Shown here piece after piece: positions 8,373-15,659 of a DNA stretch of 15,659 nucleotides. The DNA comes from Thalassiosira profunda (lineage: Eukaryota; Bacillariophyta; Thalassiosirophyceae; Thalassiosirales; Thalassiosiraceae), in assembly GCA_036939355.1 (NCBI GenBank), contig JALLAP010000828.1, forward strand, positions 1 to 15,659, written 5' to 3'. The notes beneath the pieces were generated by a model. It did no database searches and was not told where the DNA came from. It saw nothing but the letters and a program-made list of their open reading frames with translations. Position 1 is the stretch's first letter; every line of letters starts with the position of its first letter. Position numbers and translations under genes: made by a program.

Positions 8373-10470
8373 TCACACATCCACCGATTCGGCCTCGGCA
8401 GCTTTTCCTTGGCTCTCATCAGCGTGCCATGGAGCACCGCCAGACCCACCATCGACCTTGGGCACGTGCAACTGGCCCAGCTGGGCGACCGCCCCCTTCT
8501 TCGGAGAGAAGGCCTTCGTGTACCGCTGGGCCTCGCCGCGCTCCAGCCAAAAGCCCAATTCCTTCAGCTGGTTCACCTTCTCGTTCGTCAGCTGGCTCGG
8601 CTGGCCCGCCTTGTACAGCACGTACTGCTTTCGCACCCAGCCGCAGAATTCGTCTAGTCTGTACAGACGATCGCCCTTCTCCAGCAATTTGTTCTGCCGA
8701 TTGACCATGAAGTGACCATACTTGGCCTTGAACTCCTGCAACTGAGTGATGAAGTCATCCCACGTCTCCTTCCGGGTGTCCTTCCGGGGGCGCCCGCGGC
8801 TGGGATCCCTCCACGAGAAGCCCGCCTCCTCGAGGATTTGCAGCCGTTCCTGGGTCATATTGGACGGCTTGCCCTCGGAGAAGAGGCGATACTCTCGGCG
8901 CCACTTCTGGACAAAGTTGGCCAGGCCGATGTTGGAGTGCTTCATCGGAACGTTGGCGTCGCCGTGCTCCATGCGGTATTCCTTCAGCAGCCTCACATTC
9001 TGGATGAACTGCTGCTCCCGCGGATTCCAGCAGAAGTCGATTTGGTTGAGCAGGTAGACCTGGTACGGCTTCGTGGTGCCCACGTTGTTGGTCGGCGCGT
9101 CGCTCTGCGCGTTGGCGTAGCACGTCCGCTGGCGGGTCACCCACTTCGCCAACTTGGCATCCTCCTTCTCCATCACGTTGCAATGTCCGTTCTTATCGTA
9201 ATACTCCTTGAGCTTGTCATAGCTGCCCTTCCAGTGATCCTGCACCGTCGCCTCGAGTACCTTGACCGCGTCCAGTGCCGGGCCCATCTGGCTATCCAGC
9301 TCCTTCAGCTCGTTCTCCTTCACCTCGAGCCGCATTTGAGACCTCTTCATGGACTCGCGAATCTTATCCGCCTCGTTGTCGATCGCCATTCGCTGCCGCA
9401 GCAGGTTTTCGACCGCGTTGCACGCCTCGTCCAACGGCTTCATCTTCTTGCGGCGCAATTTCGTGGGTGGATGGTACGCGATGTGCGACGGGATCACAAA
9501 ATCCTCGTTGCCTTTCAGTTTGATGCTGGGCCGCTCTCCCTCGTCGTCCTCGTCCACGATGCCATCCCGGGCCCGCAGCTCGCCCAACTCAGCCGAGGTT
9601 TCCNCGCTCTCCCTCGTCGTCCTCGTCCACGATGCCATCCCGGGCCCGCAGCTCGCCCAACTCAGCCGAGGTTTCCATTTGCAGCGCCTCCAGCTCCTCC
9701 AACCGGCGCTCGAGCACGGCCCGGCGGGATTTGCGCTCGTCCACCGAAAAGCCCGCCAGCTTGGGCTTGACGGGCTTCTCCGGCGCTTCGTATCCAGTAA
9801 TATAAACGGCCTCGCCGTTGGCGAGCTCCACGGGCCCCTCGTCTTCGTCCTCCTCGAAATCCTCCCCGTCTCCGGGACGGAAGAACGTCAGCTTCATTGG
9901 CCGCTTGCCGTTCTGGACCTTGGAGCGGTAGTACTTGAGCCGCTTCTTGTCCGTGATGTTCACCAACTTGTCGTCGATGAACAGCAGCACGTCGTTTCTC
10001 TGCACGCCCTCGCTGATCGGCGGCGCCCCCGCCATCATCTTCTCCACCACGATGGCCTGGTCGCTCGGGGCCGGGGGACGTCCGCGCCACTTGTTCTTCG
10101 TCGCCTTCTCGAAGTAGAACGGCAGCAGCGCGTGGGCGGAGCGGACGCGCACGGAGGCGAGGCGAATGCCGAAGGGAGAGTCGCCCTGATTGTTTCCGGA
10201 GTCGGCTGACACGCCGTCGGGGAAGACGACGTCGTAGGTGGTGCCGTGGTGGCGCTTGTAGGCGAGGATGGCCGCGCGGACGTCGTCCTCTGCAATACCC
10301 TGAGGTGCACCGTCCTCCATTGAAACATCGGCGTCTTCATCGGCGGCCATTTCGTCGGTGCGGGCTCGCTTCGCGGGAGGTGCACCGTCATCAATCACAG
10401 TGCACGTGAGGGCCGGGGCCTGAAGGGGCTCCGCCGCGGGCGGGCCGTCATTGGTCGGGCTGGGGGCCAT
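8373..10470 (-). CDS. PDZ-like plus triple helicase-associated (HA) domain protein
   Basis: The frame is interrupted at 9604 by an N with flanking 72-bp duplication. Counting that duplication once gives 674 residues. After an acidic N terminus with a possible nuclear signal (PPAKRAR, residues 31-37), residues about 80-198 look like a PDZ fold (SPFGIRLA; AIVVEKMMAGAPPISEGVQRN; LLFIDDKLV). An acidic linker and two likely coiled coils (about 255-300 and 335-385) follow. Three HA-type repeats lie at about 388-455, 460-530 and 544-615, each with a W/F start, a YGHxxV or HGxxNVP phrase, a WVRKQ-like helix and an LxxLGFxW-like end. No helicase motor is present. HA domains occur widely in diatom proteins and are probably DNA- or chromatin-related; that role is inference. 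The start has an excellent context (AACCATGGC). Confidence 0.8.
9532..9676. repeat. 72-bp perfect direct duplication around a single N (probable assembly join)
   Basis: Positions 9532-9603 and 9605-9676 are identical over 72 bp and separated only by N at 9604. The extra 73 bp shifts the frame of the HA-domain gene. Without one copy the frame is continuous, with residues EGE running directly into RPSIKLKG. This is best explained as two contigs with overlapping ends placed side by side. Confidence 0.92.
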
Positions 10471-10743
10471 GGTTAGGGTCCGCTCTCTCAAAATTTATGG
10501 GCAAAAGACGTTGATTTTTGGGTTGGGGGTGCACCTTGCTCTCCCAGTTGTCGGGGACCCCGACAATGGCACATCTCCCCTCTCCTGAATCATCGTCATC
10601 GTCCGACGCCACCAAACATGGCACGTCCGTCAAGGTGGACGATCATGGCATAACTTCGGTGGGGGTGGTGCATCGAGGCGACGCACGGTCATACCTACAT
10701 GTTGAGAGTTGCGGGAGAAAGTAGTATCAGCAGGCGGTCAAAA
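10471..10743. promoter_or_regulatory. Divergent promoter region, HA-domain gene / lumen protein gene
   Basis: These 273 bp separate two divergent start codons, so they contain both promoters. Visible elements are a perfect 19-bp palindrome at 10548-10566 and ACGT cores near 10508 and 10622 that could bind bZIP factors. An in-frame but weak-context ATG lies at 10699. No clear TATA box is seen. Confidence 0.6.
10548..10566. promoter_or_regulatory. 19-bp perfect palindrome, candidate regulator site
   Basis: The arms TTGTCGGGG and CCCCGACAA are exact reverse complements around a single A. The site lies about 80 bp upstream of the HA-domain start codon and about 180 bp upstream of the lumen-protein start. 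It has the form of a binding site for a symmetric protein dimer. Function is inference. Confidence 0.45.
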
Positions 10744-11733
10744 ATGGTCCGCGGATGCACCAACATCGCGACGGCGTTCTTCGTGCTCGCCCTCGTCGCC
10801 TGCAGCGGGAACGTCAGTGCATTGAGCATCGAGCACAGTAGAGGCAACACATTCAGCCGCCGTCAATTTGCAAAGCAGTTGCCAACGGCGTCGTCTGCAA
10901 TTGCAATCCTCGTGGGCGCGGCATCGACACCCGCCACCGCAGACGCAGCGACACCATCAGCAGCAGCTGCATCGCCCATCGCTGGTCGCTTCGAGTCGGA
11001 TATACTGACGTCGCCTCCGATAACGGCAGGGACGCGCTACACGGGCCACGAGAATCTTTACTTTCCATCGTGGATGGAGGGAGAGTGGGACGCCACGCAG
11101 ACGCTCGTTTCCACGAAAGCACCACTTGGATTGAAGTTCGTCGGCGGGCCAAATGGATCGCTGGAGATTGCGCAGAAGACGATGGACGAACAGAGCAAAC
11201 GATTGAACGAGCCGGTCAACCTCAAGCTGAGGTTTCTAGGCACCAAATTTGGCGTGGTCGAAGACAGAGCGTTCAATCTGAAGAGCCGCCTCAACAACTT
11301 TGCGGGGAAGAGCGTCGTGGCGAGCGTCGATTACGCCGACGTGCGGGAGAGCAACCGGGCATCGATACTGGCCGCCGGAGGGACAGAGGCGGATCCGCTG
11401 ACAACGACACTGGTGTACTTCAAAGGTCCTGCGGTCCAAAAGACGTTTGTGATATCGCACGGGCAGGATCCGCTGGAAAGCGAAGATTGGGCAGGGTACG
11501 AGCTGGACCGGTCGATCTTCGCGCTGACAAATCAGAGCACGGCCCCACCTGTGACAACCGATACCGAAGCGTTGTACTCCTTCAAACGAGCGGGAAACGA
11601 TCGAGTGGAGGGCCGTCTCAGATTGGCAGGATACCTCAATCCGCAGGCGGATTCGCTTTACTTTGATGCAAAGAACCGGGCCGTGTCGCTGAACGACTAC
11701 ACCTTATCACTGAAGCGGTCTACTGCAGAGTGA
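10744..11733 (+). CDS. Thylakoid-lumen protein, DUF6816-like
   Basis: This single-exon gene encodes 329 residues. Residues 1-26 form an ER signal peptide (hydrophobic core AFFVLALVAC, cleavage probably after NVSA), as needed to enter a complex plastid. A Ser/Arg/Asn segment follows as transit peptide. Next comes a twin-arginine element RRQF (39-42), a hydrophobic stretch (49-60) and an AxA-type site (TADA, about 68), the form of a Tat lumen signal. The mature part begins near YFPSWMEGEWDATQTLVSTKAPLG and has the look of the DUF6816 family known from cyanobacteria and plastids, including FNLKSRL and a final YTLSLKR strand. That family name is from memory and moderately sure; the molecular function is unknown. 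The start at 10744 (AAAATGG) is preferred over 10699. Confidence 0.8.
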   Translation: MVRGCTNIATAFFVLALVACSGNVSALSIEHSRGNTFSRRQFAKQLPTASSAIAILVGAASTPATADAATPSAAAASPIAGRFESDILTSPPITAGTRYTGHENLYFPSWMEGEWDATQTLVSTKAPLGLKFVGGPNGSLEIAQKTMDEQSKRLNEPVNLKLRFLGTKFGVVEDRAFNLKSRLNNFAGKSVVASVDYADVRESNRASILAAGGTEADPLTTTLVYFKGPAVQKTFVISHGQDPLESEDWAGYELDRSIFALTNQSTAPPVTTDTEALYSFKRAGNDRVEGRLRLAGYLNPQADSLYFDAKNRAVSLNDYTLSLKRSTAE

Positions 11734-11989
11734 TGCATGCCAGTTTGGAGCGAGATAAAGCTCCTCCCACCTCTTGCAAAGTAGGGCTTCTTTGGTTTTG
11801 TTTTTGTTTGTCCACTCAACCGGCCCAGACTCAACGACCTCTAGTAGAAACATCACGTAGGAATTGGTATCTCTAGAGGAGCCAGAGATTTTTCAGCTCT
11901 TGTGGACCCCCAAACAAACCAGCCCCGCGCGGCGTTGCTAATAACCTCCCTCGACCGCGGTCGGGTCCTGCTGGGGAAAAATCGCAGCC
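11734..11989 (+). promoter_or_regulatory. Intergenic region upstream of the FEA1-like gene
   Basis: These 256 bp hold the 3' end of the lumen-protein gene and the promoter and leader of the next gene. A T-rich stretch at 11790-11810 may belong to the upstream 3' end. Weak inverted repeats occur at 11838-11844/11873-11879 (CCTCTAG/CTAGAGG) and 11869-11874/11884-11889 (ATCTCT/AGAGAT). No gene is visible. Confidence 0.5.
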
Positions 11990-14380
11990 ATGGTGAGTTT
12001 GTGCCTGTCGGCGGTGGGCGATTCGGCCGACCTACATCTTAGTGCACCTTCGCGTTGGGGTGCATCAAACTGGTTGCAACTCACACGACCCCTCTCACTC
12101 CTCGCTTGCAGTCCACCGTCACGACGTTCGACGTGGGGGTCACCACCCTCACCGACGTCGATGCCATCTCGCGCATCGCCTTCGACGTCCGCGACATGGC
12201 CAGCAGCCTCGAGCAGAATGACTTTCTCAACGCGAGGCGCATCTACGAGGAGGGCAAGAACTCGCCCCAATACGACATCTATGGCAACGAGCAGGACGAG
12301 TTCCTCTCGTTGCAGCGCATGGCCGGGAAAGGAAATCAGGGAATGTTCAATGAAGACCCCACCTACATGTTTCAGGTACTAGGAATGGGCGACATCGGGC
12401 AATCGATTGAAGACACGATCGCCCGACACGGAGCCTATGCAGACAATTACATTACGGAACTGCTCAACGACGAAGACACTGGCACGTTGGGGGCGCAGGC
12501 GTCGACCATTCTGATCGTATCCATGTACGCCACGCACATGCTGTGGGACGGAATGCTGGACTGTTTCGCGGTCAAGAATGGGTACAACCCCGACGCCGAT
12601 ACGACGGGGAGGATCAACCCCAAAAAGAAGTTCGACGACTTCATCGCCCTGTACATTGGCGCAGGGCAGACCTTGGCTCCCGACTGGGATGGCGACATGC
12701 TCTACGAGTTGGCCCAGGCGGGCGGTGATCTATTTGATACCACCGATACAGAAGGCGAGGCGAGCGTCAATTCCGACGTCAAGCAACTGTACCAGTCAAT
12801 CCAGCGGACGCTCTCCGAGGAGAATTACTGCACGCGCGATGACAGCATCAAAATGTTGTGGCAACTTGTCAACCAGATTATTGCGCGGATGTACGTCCCA
12901 AGAGTACAAATGCTGATCCACAGCATGAAGCAGGAGGACCAGGCGCACAAGGTAAAGGTGTATGCACTGTCAATCATTCCGCAGCTGAGTCAGTGTCGTC
13001 CGTCGGTCCATCGGAAGTTGAAGGATTATTTGCTCGACAAGGAGTATGACCGCAGCGACTTTGAAAGGATATTGGCCTTGCTGCAGGAATCCTACGACTG
13101 TCTTGGATTTAGTTGTGAGGATGTGGGTGCGTACAAGACGGATGTGGTGGCGGAATGCGCGGGGTACGACGAGGACCATCCACTAGCCAGCTTTGTTCCC
13201 AAAAACGATGTGCGACACTTATCAAAGGTCGACTTGGACATTCTCGCTGTTGATCAACTGTTGAAGTTCCCTTCCACAACCAAGAACCAAATGGCGCAGC
13301 TGTATTACCAGTACGGAAAGGCAGTTNCAACTGTTGAAGTTCCCTTCCACAACCAAGAACCAAATGGCGCAGCTGTATTACCAGTACGGAAAGGCAGTTG
13401 TCACCGATGACAGCAGCTCTAGCTACAACTTGATGTCGCTGCAAGATATGAGCGAATCGGTGAATGACGGACAATGGTCTCCGTACTACAATGACTACGT
13501 GGAGTACTACCAGACGCCGAAATTCAGTGATGCCGCCATCATGACCGCCTTTGACGACGAGGAGGGAGCGTTGGATTTGCACCCAGACCAACGAGAGGCA
13601 TACATCGTGTCATTGATGCGATACAACCTCATCCCAGAATACATGATGGGCATTCTCGGCCTTGCACTGCAGACTTGCAGGGACGAGGGCAACAAAGAGT
13701 CGCCAGTTAAGATCTGGGATGCATTCGCAGCACTGTACATTGGCTCGTTGGAAGGCATCAAAGATGGCGGATCCATCGACGACGACGGAGTGCTGATGTG
13801 GAGCCTGGCCAACAACCGTGCGAGGCAGTTCAATACAGAGACGGAGGGCTTCCAAGCTGTTATCAACGACGAGATGACAGACCTCCTCTTTGCCGGCCAA
13901 GCCGAGCTCGAGCGACGAGATTGCGCAAATTTTGAGAAGACGTTCAGCCGGGTTCTTCATTTAATGCTGTTGCCACTCATCCAAAGCACAATCTGGTACG
14001 CCATTCGCAACGAAGACAGGGGGGTCGGGTCGACGCATGAGGACGTTGCGATTGGCGAGGCCGTGGCGTTCTCGGTACTGCCCATTGTGTCGAAATATGA
14101 TCAAAATGCCGCAGCGGTGATCGAAAGAAACATGGTGCGCTCGCAGGGCGTGGCTCCTGTGACCGAGGGCCCGCAGGCAGTTGCGAACGCATTCTATCAG
14201 ATTTTGGACGACATTGGATGGGGATGCGACTACGTGGGCAGGGCGGAAGAGATTGATGCGTGTGAACAGTACGATCCAGCTGACTTTGCAACGAAGAGCT
14301 CGGGGTCGTTGTCGTTCAAGCCAGGCATCGTGGCGTTGGTTGTTGGAGTGACAGTCATGTGGGGTGTTTCGTCTTCGTGA
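11990..14380 (+). CDS. Two-repeat FEA1/phytotransferrin-like protein
   Basis: Exon 1 is only the ATG (11990-11992); exon 2 starts at 12112. A 72-bp duplication around N at 13327, counted once, gives a 732-residue protein. It contains two related alpha-helical units. Each has an FDDFIALYIG/WDAFAALYIG phrase (residues about 175 and 511), a Q/S-containing helix block, and a Cys-containing end: YDCLGFSCEDVG (about 330) and GWGCDYVG (about 680). The second also has EAVAFSVLPIV and AAAVIERNM. These resemble the low-iron-inducible FEA1 family, to which diatom phytotransferrins (iron and carbonate binding at the cell surface) are related. The C terminus (about 714-731) is a hydrophobic segment ending SSS, suggesting a membrane or GPI anchor. 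No N-terminal signal peptide is visible, which is odd for that family. Assignment is by motif recall only. Confidence 0.62.
11993..12111 (+). other. Intron directly after the start codon
   Basis: The ATG in GCCATGG context is followed at once by a consensus donor, GTGAGT. The acceptor CGCTTGCAG lies after a pyrimidine-rich tract, for an intron of 119 bp, phase 0. The exon 2 frame has a stop (TAG at 12040-12042) upstream and no in-frame ATG before about 12195, so an upstream initiating exon is needed. Confidence 0.75.
13255..13399. repeat. 72-bp perfect direct duplication around a single N (probable assembly join)
   Basis: Positions 13255-13326 and 13328-13399 are identical over 72 bp, with one N between them at 13327. 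Counting the 72 bp once restores one frame through the FEA1-like gene (YQYGKAV runs into VTDDSSSS). The form and length are the same as at 9532-9676. Confidence 0.92.
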
Positions 14381-14517
14381 CAAGCTGACCCAATCGGCTG
14401 AAGGGTTGATTGAACAACAATCGCTCCTTAGCCTTAATAACACAACAAGTGTACAGATGTCTCGCATAAAACTAGATTCCGGAACACATCAACCATCAAC
14501 CTTGGCAGCGTCACTCT
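14381..14517. other. 137-bp spacer between convergent genes
   Basis: This spacer lies between the stop codons of the FEA1-like gene and the coiled-coil gene. It is A/T-richer than the coding sequence and contains AATAAC near 14437. A short inverted pair GATTG/CAATC lies near 14408-14422. No gene is supported. Confidence 0.5.
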
Positions 14518-15659
14518 TTAGTCGATTCGCTGCGCGCAGTATTCCTTCAACGCTTGCTCTTCAATCTGCCTCCTCCTCTCGTCATAGCCCACCGGGCTGG
14601 GGGTTGTGCGTCGTGGCGGCTGTTGGCTATTTGTTGCAGTCTTGAGCGCCATCTTCATATCCTGCATTGCCTCTTCAAGCGTTTCGATTTTGAGCTGGCA
14701 CTCCTCGTTTTCCTTCTGGGCGCTTGCCAAGTCTCGTTGCAACTTCATCGTGCGAGAGGCCTTCGATGACTGTTCTTCCTTCAGTGCGGAGATGGTTGCT
14801 TCAGATTCCTTTACCTTCGACTCAAGAGAAGCCACATCAGACTTGAACCGCTCATCCGAGGCCTTTTGCTTCTTCTCCATCGATTTGATGATGTCAACTG
14901 CTTTCGTAAGTTGGCTCTGCGTCCCTTCCGCATCCGTTTCCAACTCCCGAAGCTCCAAAGTCTTCTCCTCCAGCTCCTGTGTGGTCTTCTTGTGGATGTC
15001 CAGACCTAGTTGCAGTTTGCGCAAGAGATCGTCCCGCTCTGCCTTCAGTTTGGCATTCTCCATCTGCAACTCATCCAGCGGCAATTCATCCACGTCATCG
15101 ACGCTCTCGTTGAGTGAATCGTTCAGAGCTGTAGCATCAGCGATACATTTCGTTTCGAGTGCTTTGAACGAGTCAATCTTTGCCTGTGCGATCGTCAGTT
15201 CCCGGCGCAGATCTTCCTGCATGTTTCTTTCTTTGGCACACTGAGCCACGAGATCAGACTCCTTCTCGCTCATCCTCTCAATCTCAGCGGCATGCTCTAG
15301 CGTGAGCTGTGCACTGTCAGACCCCTGTGCATTCATCCTTTCGATGTCAGCGGCGTATTCTAGCTTGAGATGAGCAACCTGCGCTGCGTGAGCGTCCTTC
15401 ATGCTCTCAATGGCGCCTGCCTTTGCGGAAAGATCCTGTTGCTGCTCCTCCACCTGATTGGTCAGTTCTGCAATGGTAGATTTCATCCCCTGCACCTCGG
15501 ATGTCTGCTGTTCGTACCATTTGGCCAATTCCTCCTCCCTTTCTCTGATGCTCTGTTTGAGTTGTTTTACCTTGGCAAGTGCCCCATCTCGCTCGGTTTG
15601 CATCGCCTGCAAGCTTTCCGCATTGCCCTCCTCTTTGGCCTTCTCCGTTTGGAGAACGT
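14518..15659 (-). CDS. Long coiled-coil protein, C-terminal part (5' partial)
   Basis: The frame is open to the right edge, and the residues before the first visible Met (VLQTEKAKEEGNAESLQA) continue the same heptad pattern, so the gene extends beyond the window. About 379 residues are visible. Nearly all are Glu/Lys/Gln/Leu-rich heptads typical of a parallel coiled coil. A Pro-rich break (QQPPRRTTPSPVGYDERRR) precedes a short helical C terminus ending CAQRID. A 21-residue tandem repeat lies at about 15246-15372. No catalytic domain is visible. It could be a golgin, centrosomal, kinesin-tail or SMC-like protein; the sequence does not decide. Confidence 0.75.
   Translation of the reverse strand, partial: VLQTEKAKEEGNAESLQAMQTERDGALAKVKQLKQSIREREEELAKWYEQQTSEVQGMKSTIAELTNQVEEQQQDLSAKAGAIESMKDAHAAQVAHLKLEYAADIERMNAQGSDSAQLTLEHAAEIERMSEKESDLVAQCAKERNMQEDLRRELTIAQAKIDSFKALETKCIADATALNDSLNESVDDVDELPLDELQMENAKLKAERDDLLRKLQLGLDIHKKTTQELEEKTLELRELETDAEGTQSQLTKAVDIIKSMEKKQKASDERFKSDVASLESKVKESEATISALKEEQSSKASRTMKLQRDLASAQKENEECQLKIETLEEAMQDMKMALKTATNSQQPPRRTTPSPVGYDERRRQIEEQALKEYCAQRID
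15246..15372 (-). repeat. Tandem 63-bp imperfect coding repeat in the coiled coil
   Basis: Two adjacent 21-residue units, LKLEYAADIERMNAQGSD and LTLEHAAEIERMSEKESD with short tails, are clearly related at protein level. Their DNA is similar but diverged. Twenty-one residues is three heptads, so the duplication keeps the coiled-coil register. Confidence 0.65.

Noticed and set aside
8712..9770. Long plus-strand ORF (352 codons) antisense to the HA-domain gene
   Set aside because: It mirrors the coding strand and has Leu/Arg/Pro-rich composition with no domain. It also runs through the artificial 72-bp duplication and N. The HA-domain frame on the other strand explains the region.
11733..11880. 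ORF starting MHASLERDK that contains a hydrophobic run (GLLWFCFCLS), considered as a missing signal-peptide exon for the FEA1-like gene
   Set aside because: Its ATG overlaps the stop codon of the upstream gene, leaving no 3' end for that gene. The hydrophobic run comes from a simple T-rich stretch, and no good donor follows in the right phase.
11838..11889. Overlapping short inverted repeats as an RNA hairpin or terminator
   Set aside because: The arms are only 6-7 bp with loops of 9 and 28 bases, which is expected by chance in a region of this size.
12055..12111. Start of the FEA1-like protein at 12055
   Set aside because: The codon there is TTG, not ATG, and the stretch before 12112 lies inside a well-formed intron.

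Overview
This window is nuclear DNA of a eukaryotic, probably photosynthetic alga with a plastid of secondary (red-algal) origin. A diatom or close stramenopile relative fits best. Three things support this. The genes are intron-poor, with short GT-AG introns of mostly 72-75 bp. The protein at 10744-11733 carries an ER-type signal peptide followed by a twin-arginine lumen-targeting segment, the layered address of complex plastids. Neighbouring proteins contain repeated helicase-associated (HA) domains, common in diatoms, and a duplicated domain resembling the algal iron-uptake protein FEA1. The species is not determinable from the sequence alone.

Layout, left to right: (1) 1-3045 (+), the 3' part of a giant UBR4/BIG-type gene, three visible exons; (2) 3088-5982 (-), an Upf1/Sen1-like superfamily 1 helicase; (3) 6222-8297 (+), a 12-helix major facilitator transporter in four exons, one of only 38 bp; (4) 8373-10470 (-), a PDZ-like plus triple HA-domain protein; (5) 10744-11733 (+), a thylakoid-lumen protein; (6) 11990-14380 (+), a two-repeat FEA1/phytotransferrin-like protein whose first exon appears to be only the start codon; (7) 14518-15659 (-), the 3' part of a long coiled-coil gene leaving the window. 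Packing is tight. Convergent pairs are separated by 42, 75 and 137 bp, and divergent pairs share intergenic regions of about 240 and 273 bp.

Two genes (4 and 6) look broken but are probably intact. In each, a single N lies between two identical 72-bp direct copies. Treating one copy plus the N (73 bp) as an assembly artefact restores one continuous reading frame (674 and 732 residues). These are best read as unmerged overlapping contig ends, not mutations.

The genes do not form an obvious pathway: they are independent housekeeping, transport and plastid genes. The points most worth a second look are the UBR4-like gene ending before its family's C-terminal E3 module, the duplicated FEA1-like protein with a hydrophobic tail but no visible signal peptide, a perfect 19-bp palindrome in the divergent promoter at 10471-10743, and a strong-context upstream ORF before the transporter. 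I saw no tRNA, rRNA, transposon or CRISPR-like array.
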